Source: DATLXU01 sp035575515
GTDB taxonomy: Bacteria > Acidobacteriota > Blastocatellia > UBA7656
Length of the DNA stretch: 64,000 bases
Assembly: GCA_035575515.1 (NCBI GenBank)
Contig: DATLXU010000017.1
Coordinates: forward strand, 34,247-98,246
Reading direction: 5' to 3'
Shown here: piece by piece, positions 7,615 to 17,748 of the stretch
How the letters are laid out: each line of letters opens with the position of its first letter
Numbering within the stretch: position 1 is the first letter of the stretch
Program-made: the position numbers and the translations under genes
Notes under the pieces: generated by a model
Told to the model about the DNA's origin: nothing
Seen by the model: only the letters and a program-made list of their open reading frames with translations
The model's database searches: none

Positions 7615-10600
7615 ATGAAACGATTGATGAAAGCTCGATTGTTCAAAGCGCTCCCGAAGCTGTTGTATCTAAGCATGATTCTGGTCGGTTTGTTCTGCTT
7701 GTTGACCGCAAGCGCGATGGCGCAAACGCCGACGTGCAACAAGACTGTCAGGGCAGATGTAGTCGCTTTCGATCAGATTATCTTTTACAACCGCTTCGGC
7801 GCATTCGATCCCGGCGGGATGATGTATGCGCTTCGTCGTGACGTCGTCGCTATTGACCCGACGAAGCCCATCGGTCCCGGCAACGTTCAACTCCGTCCGG
7901 ACAAGCGCCCGCGCCCAATTGTCCTGCGCGTGAATGAAGGCGACTGCTTGCAGGTCACCTTCACAAACATGCTCGACGCGAGGGCTGACGTTGGCAATTT
8001 GCAATTCGCCAACGCGCCCGCAAAGCAACCATACTTTCAGGGACCCGTCACGGACCCTGAGACGGGCAACGTCGACAACGGCGACGTGAAACTCTCATCA
8101 AACGACACGCCCGCGACGCGCACGGCATCCATGCATGTCAACGGGCTTGACCTCGTCGGCTCAATCGCAAGCGACGGCTCGAACGTCGGCAACAACCCGT
8201 CATCGCTCGTAGCGCCCGGCCAGACCGCGACCTACACCTGGTACGCTGCCAAGCAGGGCCAGTACTTCCTCTATTCGACCGCTGCCACTTCGGGCGGCGA
8301 AGGCGACGGCGGCCAGATAGTTCACGGGCTTTTCGGTTCCGTGAACGTCGAGCCGAAGAACTCCGTCTGGTATCGCTCGCAGGTCACAGGCCCGCAGCTT
8401 CAGGCAGCCACTACGGGCACAACCCCGCAGGGTCAGCCCATTATCAACTATGAGGCAAAGGACGCCAACGGCGTTCCTATTCTCAACCTCATTGATCCGC
8501 TGACGAACGAGATCGTTCACACGGACCTCAACGCGATCATCACCGATCCGAGCGGCACGCTTCAGGAGTCGTGCAAAGACGCTTCGGGCAAGCTGACTGC
8601 TCCGCCCGCTTCAACCTGCGGCCAGCCCTTCCGCGAGTTCACAGTGATATTCCACGACGAGCTTGAGACGGGCGCGCCCGCATTCGCCGATTTCCTTCAG
8701 GACGACAGCGTCTTCCATTCGATCCGTGACGGATTCGGCATCAACTACGGCTCGTCGAGCGTAGGCTCTATAGTGCTCGCGAACCGCAAGGGCGTCGGCC
8801 CCGCGGCCCACTGCGTTGATTGCAAATACGAAGAGTTCTTCCTTGAATCGCACCCGAATGGCGACCCGGCGCTGATGGTCAAGTGGGGCGTTGACCCGGC
8901 CACCGGCAAAGTCAAAGCCGTCGAAGGACTCTATCCCGATGATCCATCGAACGTGCATCACTCGTACCTGAACGACCCCGTGCGCTTCCGCAACATTCAC
9001 GCGGGTCCGAAGGAGACGCACATCTTCCACCTCCACGCGCACCAGTGGCTGCAAAGCCCGCGCGATGAGAACTCGACTTACCTCGATTCGCAGACGATCT
9101 CGCCCGGCGCTGCATTCACCTACGAGATCGAGTACGGCGGATCGGGCAACCGTAACATCAACCCCGGCGACGCAATCTTCCACTGCCACCTCTATCCGCA
9201 CTTCGCGCAGGGCATGTGGGAGCTGTGGCGCAACCACGATGTGTTTGAAGCAGGCACGCCCGACCGCAACCTGCCCGACGGCGAGATTGCAGCAGGCACG
9301 CCCAATCCGGCAGTAGTGCCAATTCCTTACCTCTACTTCAAAGACAAGAACCTCAACCCTGTGGCAGCGGTCGGTATGCCGCCGATGCCTACGGCTGACT
9401 TCAAAGGCTTCCCGTTCTACATTCCGGGCAACCCTGGCGAGCGTCCGCCTCAACCCGCTCTCGGACTTGAGCAGGATGGCGGATTGCCACGTCACATAGT
9501 TCATGGCGGCACGGTCGCTCTCGGACCTGCGGCTATTACTGCCGAAAGGCTCAACGACCCTGTTGCAGCACGCGTAGCTTCGCGCAACAACGATCCGAAC
9601 CTTCTCGGATTCGCAAAGAAACTGCTGACGGCAGACATCGAGCTGCTGCCTGCGAACGGCACGGCTGATGAAATCACCGCGATGAATTTCCACGCGGGAA
9701 CTCGCGCGCCTGCCGGAAGCCAGACGGTTCAGTTCACAACTCAGTATGGCTGGCAGGCAACCGGCTACACTTCGTACACACCAACCGGCACGTCCAATGG
9801 ATTGCCGACTTACTTTTTGGTAAATGGTCGCGCGCCGCAGCCGGGCGCTCCATTTGCTGATCCCTGCCCGGCGACTTTCGTTGATGGCAAGGGAACGACC
9901 AGAGCCACTCCGACGCGCAACTATCGCACGGCGTGGATTCAGTTCGATATGACTGTCAACAACGCAGGCTGGCATGATCGCCAGGCCCGCATAGCCGTGC
10001 TCGAACAGGATGCGCTGCCGACGCTCAATGGCCAGCGTCCGCCCGAGCCGCTTTTCTTCCGCGCGAACTCAGGCGATTGCATTGACTATCGCGTGACCAA
10101 TCTTATTCCGAACAACCTGAACCTCGATGACTTCCAGATCTATCAGGGGACGGACATCATCGGACAGCACATCCACCTCGTGAAGTTCGACGTTACGGCA
10201 TCGGACGGCGCGGGCAACGGATGGAACTACGAGTCGGGCGCGTTCTCGCCCGAAGAAGTGCGCGACCGCATCGCTGCCAACAATGCTTATCAGCAGTCCA
10301 TCGGCGGCACGCAGATACTGACGGCCAGAACCAACCCGGTCTTCGGCGCTGGTCCCAACGGCGCGTTCGTTGGCGCGCAGACGCTCATCGAGCGATGGTG
10401 GGCTGATCCTCTGGTCAACAACAACGGCAAGGATCGCACGATCCGCACCGTCTTCACGCATGATCACTTCAGCCCGAGCGGCCACCAGCATCACGGTCTC
10501 TACGCGGGTCTCGTGATTGAGCCGACCGACTCCACCTGGAAGTCGCTCGACAACTCGGTCACCTTCGGCACTCGCGCCGACGGCGGCCCGACCAGCTTCG

Positions 10601-12633
10601 CTGCGAACATTCTCACGGCTGACGCGACGCAGAGCCACCGCGAGTTCATGCTTGAGATAGGCGATTTCGCAATCGTCTACACGGCGGCTCCTGAAAACAT
10701 GCCGATTAACCCGCCGAACCGTGTTGAGCACCCGCTGCCAATAGCAGTCGGCTCGCCCATCGTTGACGATCCTTCGCAGCAACCGAGACCGGAAGGAATC
10801 TCGGCGGCTGATCCGGGAACGCAGCTTGTCAACTATCGCAACGAGCCGATACCGCTGCGCATCGGCCAGAAAGACCCGTCGAGCGGCACGTTCGTTCAGA
10901 AGACTGGCGACGCTGGCGATCTGGCGCATGTGTTCGACTCGAAAGTTCACGGCGATCCGTTCACGCCGCTGCTGAAGGCGTATGAAGGCGACCGCGTTCA
11001 AGTGCGACTGCTGCAAGGCGCGCAGGAAGAACAGCACGTCTTCAACATTCACGGAGTGAAGTGGCTGTTTGAGCCTGGCACTCCTGAAGACACGCTCGCC
11101 GTCAACAACTCCGGCTACACGAACTCGCAGCAGATCGGCATATCCGAGCACTTCGAGTTCTTAGTTACAGCGACCGCTCAGCGCAACAACGGCGTGGGTA
11201 AAGGCGTTGATTACCTGTACTCGTCTGCGGCGACTGACAACCTCTGGGACGGCCAGTGGGGCATCTTTCGCACCTTCCAGGCCGACCAGCCGGACCTTGC
11301 TCGACTGCCGAACAACCCGGCTGGCTCAGTCAAGTTCCCGACAAACGTTTGCCCGCAGGGCGCGCCTATTCGCCAGTTCTTCGTTCAGGCGAAGCTCGCC
11401 CGCGACCTTCTGCCCGGCGGCGCGCTCGTTTATAACGACCGCTTCCAGATCAAGGACCCGAACGCCGTTCTCTTCGTCGAAGAGAGCGACATGGCGGCGC
11501 TTCAGGCGGGCACGAAGAAGCCTGAGCCTTTGATTCTGAGAGCCAACGCGGGCGATTGCATCAACCTCACGCTTCGCAACCGATTGCCGAGCGTTCTGCC
11601 CGAAAGCAATAGCTGGAACGAAGTTCCGCCTATCGTTCCTCAATTCAACTTCAATCAGGTGAAGACGTCGAACAGGATAAGCCTGCACCCGCAGCTTCTC
11701 TCTTACGACACCTTCACCGATGACGGCTCCAACGTCGGATTCAACCTCGATACGACGCTTGGGCCGGGACAGGACAAGGTCTTTATCTGGTACGCAGGCG
11801 ACCAGAAGATCGACACGAAGGGCAAGGCAGTTGCCGCGCCGATAGAGTTCGGAGCAATCGGACTGCGCGACATGGGAGACGTCATCAAGCACAGCTCGCA
11901 TGGAGCCATCGGCACGCTCATCATCGAGCCGCAAGGTTCGACATGGACGACCGTTGGAAACAGCAAAGCGACGGCTGATGTGAAGAATTCGTCGGGCGCG
12001 CTGCTATACCGCGAGTTCGCAGTGCTCTATCAGGATGATCTCAGCCTTCAGACCACTTATCCGTTCCCTGATCCGAACGGTCGCCGCGCTGCGCTCAACA
12101 GCGGCAACGCGATGATGAACCTCAGGGGCGGCGACGACTCTGAAGATTCGGGTCAGAAGGCTTTCAACTACAGGACTGAGCCAATCTGGGCGCGCGGCTT
12201 CGGGCTTCCGCCTGAGACCGACGAGCAGACCTTGAACGCTCAGGACTACACCAACACGCTCAGCTCGACCGCATTCAACGCGGGCTGCGGCGGCGCGTGC
12301 GGCGACCCGGCAACGCCAGTCTTCACGGCGAAGGCGGGCACGCCCGTTCGCTTCCGAGTTGTACACGTTGCGGGTCATCCGCGTCAGCATGGATTCACGG
12401 TCTTCGGTCACCACTGGCAGTTCGAGCCGTGGACCCAGAAATCAACCGTGCTGGGCAGCAACCCGTTCACGTTTGAGGTCGGCTCTTACAGCGGCATAGC
12501 GCCGACTCGCCACGTGAACATACTGACGCAGGCTGGCGGGTTGATGAAAGTCACTGGCGATTACCTCTTCAGAACGCAGGACAGCTTCCAGTTCCAAGGC
12601 GGTCTGTGGGGCATCTTCCGCGTGACGCCGTAA
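7615..12633 (+). CDS. Giant secreted multicopper oxidase (MofA/OmpB-like)
   Basis: A 1672-residue exported protein with a Sec signal peptide (cleavage after residue 36, SAMA). It is built from repeated cupredoxin domains. Copper-ligand motifs visible: HIFHLHAH (469-476); HCHLYPH (523-529) followed by Met534, the classic type-1/trinuclear arrangement H-C-H-x3-H-x4-M; HIH (852-854); HDH and HQHH (949-960); HVFNIHG (1141-1147); and RQHGFTVFGHHW (1590-1601). Ordinary laccases have about 500 residues, so this is roughly three times as large, close to Leptothrix MofA and Geobacter OmpB, which are linked to metal oxidation or reduction. A Mn(II)- or metal-oxidase role is inference. The SCO chaperone gene downstream supports copper loading. 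ATG 7615 follows AAGGAG. Confidence 0.88.
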   Translation: MKRLMKARLFKALPKLLYLSMILVGLFCLLTASAMAQTPTCNKTVRADVVAFDQIIFYNRFGAFDPGGMMYALRRDVVAIDPTKPIGPGNVQLRPDKRPRPIVLRVNEGDCLQVTFTNMLDARADVGNLQFANAPAKQPYFQGPVTDPETGNVDNGDVKLSSNDTPATRTASMHVNGLDLVGSIASDGSNVGNNPSSLVAPGQTATYTWYAAKQGQYFLYSTAATSGGEGDGGQIVHGLFGSVNVEPKNSVWYRSQVTGPQLQAATTGTTPQGQPIINYEAKDANGVPILNLIDPLTNEIVHTDLNAIITDPSGTLQESCKDASGKLTAPPASTCGQPFREFTVIFHDELETGAPAFADFLQDDSVFHSIRDGFGINYGSSSVGSIVLANRKGVGPAAHCVDCKYEEFFLESHPNGDPALMVKWGVDPATGKVKAVEGLYPDDPSNVHHSYLNDPVRFRNIHAGPKETHIFHLHAHQWLQSPRDENSTYLDSQTISPGAAFTYEIEYGGSGNRNINPGDAIFHCHLYPHFAQGMWELWRNHDVFEAGTPDRNLPDGEIAAGTPNPAVVPIPYLYFKDKNLNPVAAVGMPPMPTADFKGFPFYIPGNPGERPPQPALGLEQDGGLPRHIVHGGTVALGPAAITAERLNDPVAARVASRNNDPNLLGFAKKLLTADIELLPANGTADEITAMNFHAGTRAPAGSQTVQFTTQYGWQATGYTSYTPTGTSNGLPTYFLVNGRAPQPGAPFADPCPATFVDGKGTTRATPTRNYRTAWIQFDMTVNNAGWHDRQARIAVLEQDALPTLNGQRPPEPLFFRANSGDCIDYRVTNLIPNNLNLDDFQIYQGTDIIGQHIHLVKFDVTASDGAGNGWNYESGAFSPEEVRDRIAANNAYQQSIGGTQILTARTNPVFGAGPNGAFVGAQTLIERWWADPLVNNNGKDRTIRTVFTHDHFSPSGHQHHGLYAGLVIEPTDSTWKSLDNSVTFGTRADGGPTSFAANILTADATQSHREFMLEIGDFAIVYTAAPENMPINPPNRVEHPLPIAVGSPIVDDPSQQPRPEGISAADPGTQLVNYRNEPIPLRIGQKDPSSGTFVQKTGDAGDLAHVFDSKVHGDPFTPLLKAYEGDRVQVRLLQGAQEEQHVFNIHGVKWLFEPGTPEDTLAVNNSGYTNSQQIGISEHFEFLVTATAQRNNGVGKGVDYLYSSAATDNLWDGQWGIFRTFQADQPDLARLPNNPAGSVKFPTNVCPQGAPIRQFFVQAKLARDLLPGGALVYNDRFQIKDPNAVLFVEESDMAALQAGTKKPEPLILRANAGDCINLTLRNRLPSVLPESNSWNEVPPIVPQFNFNQVKTSNRISLHPQLLSYDTFTDDGSNVGFNLDTTLGPGQDKVFIWYAGDQKIDTKGKAVAAPIEFGAIGLRDMGDVIKHSSHGAIGTLIIEPQGSTWTTVGNSKATADVKNSSGALLYREFAVLYQDDLSLQTTYPFPDPNGRRAALNSGNAMMNLRGGDDSEDSGQKAFNYRTEPIWARGFGLPPETDEQTLNAQDYTNTLSSTAFNAGCGGACGDPATPVFTAKAGTPVRFRVVHVAGHPRQHGFTVFGHHWQFEPWTQKSTVLGSNPFTFEVGSYSGIAPTRHVNILTQAGGLMKVTGDYLFRTQDSFQFQGGLWGIFRVTP

Positions 12634-12650
12634 CTGCGCGAGCTTTTCCC

Positions 12651-12740
12651 TGAGACCGTGCTTTGCGCTTGCGCGGTCTCGCTTTCAACCCGGCGCGCGT
12701 GGTGTTCGTTATGAATCATCATCGCGCCGGGTTGTTTTAT
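12651..12740 (+). terminator. Tandem intrinsic terminators after the multicopper oxidase gene
   Basis: The first hairpin is GAGACCG/CGGTCTC (12651-12680). The second is an 11-bp perfect stem AACCCGGCGCG/CGCGCCGGGTT (12687-12697 and 12723-12733), followed by GTTTTAT. Two terminators in a row would insulate the oxidase transcript from the small gene that follows. Confidence 0.8.
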
Positions 12741-12919
12741 CATGAAACACCCGCCCGATAATCCCTCTGACTCTCTTGCTAATAAGGATAACGACTTACG
12801 ATTTGCGCTCGCGCGGCACGTTTGTTGCACAAGCTAAAGGCGACGGCGTGTTGAATCCTTGCCGTCAACGAGATCCTCACGATACCAAGAAAAATCTTTA
12901 AGGGAAAAGGAGTCAGTTC

Positions 12920-13210
12920 ATGAAGCGCATTTTAGCCATAACTGTGCTGGGCTTGTTCCTTATCGGTTCGGCCTTTGCAGGAATCACTTTCAAGTACACA
13001 TTTCCGGATGTGATGTATCCCGATGGGCAGAAGGGCACAATTCAGGCAGCCGTTAAGCAAAACAAGAACGGCACCGTTACGACCTGCAGTTATTTCAGCG
13101 ATCCGAACAACCAGTATCTTGGCCAGTTCCAAGGCACAGACAATACGTCAACCGATGCTGTTGTTGTAAGAGACTATTGCCTGTCGCACTACGCCGATCG
13201 CACGCCCTAA
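12920..13210 (+). CDS. Small exported protein, 96 aa
   Basis: A signal peptide (MKRILAITVLGLFLIGSAFAG, cleavage after AFA) precedes about 75 residues with two Cys (in TTCSYF and DYCLSH) that could form one disulfide in the periplasm. The ribosome site AAAAGGAG lies 8-9 nt before ATG 12920. No family recognised. It sits between the multicopper oxidase and the beta-propeller genes, with terminators on both sides, so it is probably transcribed on its own and might be an accessory protein of the copper cluster. Confidence 0.75.
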   Translation: MKRILAITVLGLFLIGSAFAGITFKYTFPDVMYPDGQKGTIQAAVKQNKNGTVTTCSYFSDPNNQYLGQFQGTDNTSTDAVVVRDYCLSHYADRTP

Positions 13211-13245
13211 GTTATCGAGCACGCTCTAGGCAGGGTGAGCAACAG

Positions 13246-13286
13246 AAGGAATGCGGCGATGGCCGCAAGCTTCAGCCGCATTCCTT
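13246..13286. terminator. Intrinsic terminator with a 12-bp perfect stem
   Basis: AAGGAATGCGGC (13246-13257) pairs with GCCGCATTCCTT (13275-13286) 36 nt after the small exported gene. It has no long T run but the stem is very stable. Confidence 0.7.
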
Positions 13287-13345
13287 GTGACAATTACTCA
13301 ATTCAAAAGCTTCCAGCGCGCCCGGTTTCCGATTATACTCACAGC

Positions 13346-13377
13346 CCTGAAACCGGCTCTGGGAGCCAATTTCAAGG
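13346..13377 (+). repeat. REP-like palindrome, copy 1 (GGCTCTGGGAGCC core)
   Basis: The core GGCTC-TGG-GAGCC is flanked by the outer arms CCTGAAA and TTTCAAGG. Near-identical copies lie at 31092-31124 (opposite orientation) and 34599-34629 (inside the DNA polymerase gene). Confidence 0.8.
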
Positions 13378-13583
13378 AATCAACACAAAAGCCTTGGCGA
13401 CGCAATCGTTCAATCTGCGTTGAAGAGGCGCGCTCTGTCTAAAAGCGCGTGGAAGGCTCCAATCGGCGCAAACAGATGCGGAAATCTTTTGCGCGCCAGT
13501 AGGTTTGTGTCTTCAGTGGTACCGACTGAAGACCAGAGCGCGGGGGGCCTGCCGGGGCCACGGTAAAGCTCCCCGCGAATACG

Positions 13584-15596
13584 GTGAGCGTTATGCAAAA
13601 CAGGTTTATTCGAGCAGTTACCTCCCAAGCATTAATAATCCTTCTTGCCGCAGCGTCGGTCATCGCGCAAAACGGCGCGGCGAAAGTTCAAAAAGACCAG
13701 CCCGTCTATCACATCGCGCCTGCGCCGAAAGCTCCAGACTCGATCTCGCAGAAGTTCGAAAAGGAAGGCATAGAGGTCGAGTTCCTGATGAAAGCGATTG
13801 ACGGCGAGCACGGCAAAGACCTTGGCCTTGCGGCAGGCGGCGACGCGATGGTGTCGTTTCGATTGACAGACAAGCGCACGGGCCAGCCGGTCACGGGACT
13901 CCACCCGAACGCATGGATCAGCGTTCGCACGGCAGAGCACGCGCCGAACGAAGCCGAATGCCGCGACAAGATTCTTTCGTTTTCGAGCGGGCGGCTCACG
14001 GCTCGCGCTTCGATTGATCTGAACAGCTACTCGATGTTGACGCTCAATCACGACAACACAATCACTTTCATCAATCCGCAAATCGCTTTCAGCATCACAA
14101 AGCTCGAAAGCATAGTGACGCTGCCGGGCGCGGGCGCTGACTGGGCGTTGTCGAAAGACAAGAACACGCTTTACGTCACCATGCCGACTCAATCGGCGGT
14201 CGCAGTAGTTGACACGATCACGAGAAAGCTCGTCACAACGATTCCGACGGGCGATAAGACCAAGCCGACGCGCATCGCGCTCCAACCCGATGGCCGGTAC
14301 ATCTGGGTCGGGCTTGACGAATCGCCATCGGTTGCCGTGATTGACACAACGACTAATAAGCTCGCTGCAACCGTCCCGGCAGGAGCGGGGCTTCACAACA
14401 TCGCGTTCACCGCCGACAGCCGCTTCGCTTACATCACAAACAGCGCGGCTGACACGGTCACGGCGATTGACGCGAAGACGCTTTCAAAAGTGGTTGACAT
14501 CCCGGTCGGCAAGACTCCTGTGCCCGTGGCATACAGTTCTGCGAGCAATGCGATTTACGTCGCCTCAATCAACGGCGCGAGCATCGCCGTAATCAATCCG
14601 GAAAAGCAGGGTGTAGTAAAAACCATTCCGGTCAAGCGCGGCGTTGTCGCGCTCAAGTTTGATCAATCGGGCCGCTACGGTTTCGCCATCAATCAGATCG
14701 AGAGCATCGCATCGGTCATTGACGCTTCGACGAACGCGATCATCGCAGAAGGCGCGGTCGCAAAGGGAGCCGATCAGGTCGCGTTCACGCGGTACTATGC
14801 CTACATTCGCGGGACTGAGTCGGAGAAGTTTTCGCTGATTGAACTGAGCGACATCAAGCAGGGGAAACTCGCGCCCGTGAGCATTCAGGCTGGACGCCAG
14901 CCTGCGAGCGCGCTGCCGCAGGAGATAGGCGTGGCCGATATGATTCAGCCGACGCCTGAAGGCAATTCCGTGATGATAGCTAACACGCCCGACCAGACCG
15001 TTTATTACTACGTCGAAGGAATGATGGTCCCGATGGGCACGTTCGACAATTACAAGCGGCGGCCTCATGCGCTGCTGTTGATTGACCGCAGCCTTCAGGA
15101 GACCGCGCCGGGAGTCTATTCGTCGCCGGTCAAGCTCGCAAGGCCGGGCACGTTCGATGTGTCGGTGCTTGTCGACCAGCCGCGCATCATAAATTGCTTT
15201 GAAGCGAAGGTCGCCGATTCGCCATTTGCCGAAAAAGCGAAAGCGAGCCTGTCAACCATCGTCGAGCCGATGTTCAAGGATAAAAGATTCAAAGCGGGCG
15301 AGGCGGTGACATTGAGATTCAAGGTGAGCGATTCGATAACGAAGCAGCCTGTTGCCGGACTGAAAGATGTTCAGGTGCTGATATTCGAGCCGCCGGGAAT
15401 CTGGCAGAAGCGCTACGTCGCCAAAGAAGTCGGAGACGGAGTCTATGAAGTTACTGAGACGCTGCCGCACACAGGCATATTCCGTGTGATGACGCAGATT
15501 CAATCTCGCGGCGTGCGATTCGCCGACCTGCCATTCGCTCAGGTGATAGTGATGAACGAAACGCAGCAAGCAAAACAATCAGCAGGGGAGAAGTAG
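13584..15596 (+). CDS. Exported YVTN-type beta-propeller protein
   Basis: About 670 residues, with a signal peptide (hydrophobic ALIILLAAASVIA, cleavage near IAQ). From about 190 to 430 there are repeated blades of the YVTN/surface-layer type (NTLYVTMPTQSAVAVVDT, YIWVGLDESPSVAVIDT, FAYITNSAADTVTAIDA). A C-terminal Ig-like region (about 560-650) carries RFKVSDSITKQPVAGLKDV-type strands. Such propellers act as extracytoplasmic binding or partner domains. Start: GTG 13584 or, equally possible, ATG 13593; a GC-rich hairpin (13538-13577) precedes both. It lies 2 nt before the SCO gene, so the two are translationally coupled and may assist the nearby oxidase. Confidence 0.85.
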   Translation: MSVMQNRFIRAVTSQALIILLAAASVIAQNGAAKVQKDQPVYHIAPAPKAPDSISQKFEKEGIEVEFLMKAIDGEHGKDLGLAAGGDAMVSFRLTDKRTGQPVTGLHPNAWISVRTAEHAPNEAECRDKILSFSSGRLTARASIDLNSYSMLTLNHDNTITFINPQIAFSITKLESIVTLPGAGADWALSKDKNTLYVTMPTQSAVAVVDTITRKLVTTIPTGDKTKPTRIALQPDGRYIWVGLDESPSVAVIDTTTNKLAATVPAGAGLHNIAFTADSRFAYITNSAADTVTAIDAKTLSKVVDIPVGKTPVPVAYSSASNAIYVASINGASIAVINPEKQGVVKTIPVKRGVVALKFDQSGRYGFAINQIESIASVIDASTNAIIAEGAVAKGADQVAFTRYYAYIRGTESEKFSLIELSDIKQGKLAPVSIQAGRQPASALPQEIGVADMIQPTPEGNSVMIANTPDQTVYYYVEGMMVPMGTFDNYKRRPHALLLIDRSLQETAPGVYSSPVKLARPGTFDVSVLVDQPRIINCFEAKVADSPFAEKAKASLSTIVEPMFKDKRFKAGEAVTLRFKVSDSITKQPVAGLKDVQVLIFEPPGIWQKRYVAKEVGDGVYEVTETLPHTGIFRVMTQIQSRGVRFADLPFAQVIVMNETQQAKQSAGEK

Positions 15597-15598
15597 AG

Positions 15599-16450
15599 AT
15601 GAAAAAGCTGATGATTGTTCTTCTTTTTATTTTCGCATTCGCATCGGTTGCCGCTTCACCAGCCGATTGCGCGACGGGCGCAACTCAAAAGCGCGCAGCT
15701 AAAAAGGGCGCGGCGCTTTACATCTGCCCGATGGACCCGGATGTGAAATCGCCGAGGCCCGGCAAGTGTCCCAAGTGCGGAATGACGCTAAGAGCCGCTA
15801 CCGACGCTGATGTCACGACGGAAGTCCCTATGCCCGGCGCAAAGCCCGCGACGAACGCTTCAGAAAGGCAGGTTGAAAAAGCAATCACGGCGAACGCAGC
15901 AAAACCCGATGCGGCATCTAGCGCGGCGAGTCCTGCTGCTGAGAATAAGCCGAAGTCAGCAGATGAAGCGGCGGCGGCCTATTTCACAAACACGGTTTTG
16001 CTGACGCAGGACGGCAAGCCCGTTCATTTTTATGATGACTTGCTCAAGGGCAGGGTCGTTTTAATCAACTTTGTATTCACGACCTGCCAGGGAGTTTGCC
16101 CTGTGATGACGGCGAACCTCGCCAAAGTTCAGGAATATCTGGGCGAGCGTGTCGGCAGCCATGTCAACATGATTTCTATCAGCGTCGACCCTGCGGTTGA
16201 CACGCCTGAAGCGTTGAAGAAATTCGCTGAGAGCTACAAGGTGAAGTCGGGCTGGTATTTTCTGACGGGCAAGAAAGATGACGTTGAGCTTGTGCTTCGC
16301 AAGCTTGGCGGGTACGTCGCGGATAAAAACGATCACACGAGCCTTTTGATAATCGGAAACCTTGAGACGGGCCAGTGGATGAAGATGTTCGCGATGGCGC
16401 GCCCCACGGAGATAGCCGATGCGGTCATTAAGATCGCCGGAACGAAATAG
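15599..16450 (+). CDS. SCO1/SenC-type copper chaperone with N-terminal heavy-metal-binding domain
   Basis: A 283-residue exported thioredoxin-fold protein. In order: signal peptide (1-20); a YICPMDPDVKSPRPGKCPKC heavy-metal-binding module (residues 41-60, Cys43, Cys57 and Cys60); an Ala/Pro linker (about 70-125); then the SCO domain with the Cu-binding Cys163-x3-Cys167 (TTCQGVCPVM) and distal His246 (KNDHTSLLII). SCO proteins deliver copper to oxidases. Here the likely clients are the multicopper oxidase upstream or a cytochrome oxidase elsewhere. Only 2 nt separate it from the propeller gene. The fusion of a metal-binding module to SCO is known in several phyla. Confidence 0.92.
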   Translation: MKKLMIVLLFIFAFASVAASPADCATGATQKRAAKKGAALYICPMDPDVKSPRPGKCPKCGMTLRAATDADVTTEVPMPGAKPATNASERQVEKAITANAAKPDAASSAASPAAENKPKSADEAAAAYFTNTVLLTQDGKPVHFYDDLLKGRVVLINFVFTTCQGVCPVMTANLAKVQEYLGERVGSHVNMISISVDPAVDTPEALKKFAESYKVKSGWYFLTGKKDDVELVLRKLGGYVADKNDHTSLLIIGNLETGQWMKMFAMARPTEIADAVIKIAGTK

Positions 16451-16566
16451 AGCCAGTAAGAAGACAGCGTTGCAGCGCCTATAGCAGCCGGGCTTGGTCT
16501 GATGTCCGACGGTTTATTGTTCGGGGGTATGATTTCGGTTTTCTTGCTCTTGAATTCGATTCCGAG

Positions 16567-17122
16567 TTATTCATCTTCAGGAAATAAATCGTCAACGAGC
16601 ATTGACCACCCCGGCACCGCATTGCCTGCGTGTGCCCGATCGCCTTTGTGAAAGACGATCGGGTTGTCGGGATTGTCGGCGAAGTAGGCTTTGATCACAT
16701 TGGGACTTAGCAGATCAACATCCCATACGCAGAGCGTACCGGCTGCGAAGTAATCATTGCGTTTTTTGCGCCATCTCCTGTTCCGCCTGAGGGCCGTAAT
16801 CACCTTCGCTTCTCACTTCAACAGCAAAAACGGGCGCGCCTTCAAGGAATTTCATTCCCGTAGGGCGACCCGTGTACCAAGCTGCGTCGGGACTGAAAGA
16901 TTCGCGGTTCGGCAGATGGACTCGGAAGCCTGCATTATCTGAAATGGCGTATCCTGACCTTGTACGGCGCTCATGCTGGCGGAGGCTGGAATAGATTTCG
17001 CCGGTTGCACGACTCGGCAAGAACCCGGTTGGTGGCATAAGTACAATCTCTCCATTGATGATTTCGGCTTTGCCGTCTATCTGGTAGAGGTCTTCAATAG
17101 TAGCCTGAGTCCTGGTAGTCAT
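16567..17122 (-). pseudogene. Uma2-family (DUF820) putative endonuclease, frameshifted
   Basis: Two overlapping frames together give one Uma2 protein of about 185 residues. The first part, from ATG 17122 (MTTRTQATIEDLYQ), runs through PDAAWYTGR and VFAVEVRSEGDYG, the PD-(D/E)XK-like core. It stops early after EQEMAQK. The second frame continues with RNDYFAAGTLCVWDVD to LFPEDE. Removing one A from the six-base run at 16762-16767 (T on the plus strand) restores the full frame. It is either a decayed gene or a homopolymer sequencing error. Uma2 proteins are common in multicopy in cyanobacteria and Acidobacteria; their role is unsettled. Confidence 0.8.
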
Positions 17123-17219
17123 TGCGAAACCTCGCAAGCACATCTTAGCACAGGTGAACCCTCTCAAGAACGCGCGGATAGATTTCAAGCAACAGAGCAG
17201 CCTGACTGTGCTTCTGCGG

Positions 17220-17697
17220 TCAGGATTTCTTGCTCGCTTTTTCTATAGCTTTCAAAAGCTTCTGGCTCACTCTCTTTGCCAGGTCGCGCGTCGCTTTTCC
17301 GCTGCCGCCCGGATAACTTATCGCGTTGAGCTTCAAGGACCAAAGCATTCGCTCCTGAAGATCAGAGAGTTTGAACGTGATTCTGACAACAGGATTAACC
17401 CTGGCTCCCGGCCATCATGACATCGCCGAAAAGATGTTCGTTGTTGACAGACGATTGCGAAACATCAACGTTGAGCGCGGCATCGGCCTCATCGCGCGAT
17501 GCGACTATCCTGACGCGACCTGATTGATTGAGCCGACTGATTAGCTCTCGTCTGAACAGCTTTGCATTGTCTGATTGGCCTAGATCATCAAGGAAGACGC
17601 TACGCACATCGCGCAGGTTATCAAGGCCCGCATTCTGCGCGACGGCAAGCGCGAGCAGAAGGATTAGCTTTACGAGAGTGGCGGTTAGATTCAGCAT
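17220..17697 (-). pseudogene. Exported hypothetical protein, frameshifted
   Basis: The start at 17697 encodes a signal peptide (LILLLALAVAQ) and about 75 more residues (RSVFLDDLGQSDNAKLFRRE, then SRDEADAALNVDV), ending in a premature stop at 17395. A second frame carries on without a gap (VNPVVRITFKLSDLQ to KASKKS) to the TGA at 17220. Dropping one base, for example from the GGG near 17410, joins them into a protein of about 158 residues. The conserved look of both halves (a lipoprotein or TolB-like N-terminal domain is possible) argues for a recently broken or misread gene. It neighbours another frameshifted gene. Confidence 0.65.
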
Positions 17698-17748
17698 AAG
17701 ACCTTGGCCTCGCTTTTGTTCAGGAAGGTCTGCTTAACAACACCCGAA

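Noticed and set aside
8611..11151. Long antisense open frames across the multicopper oxidase gene
   Set aside because: They show no domain pattern and no ribosome sites, and mirror the codon bias of the sense strand.
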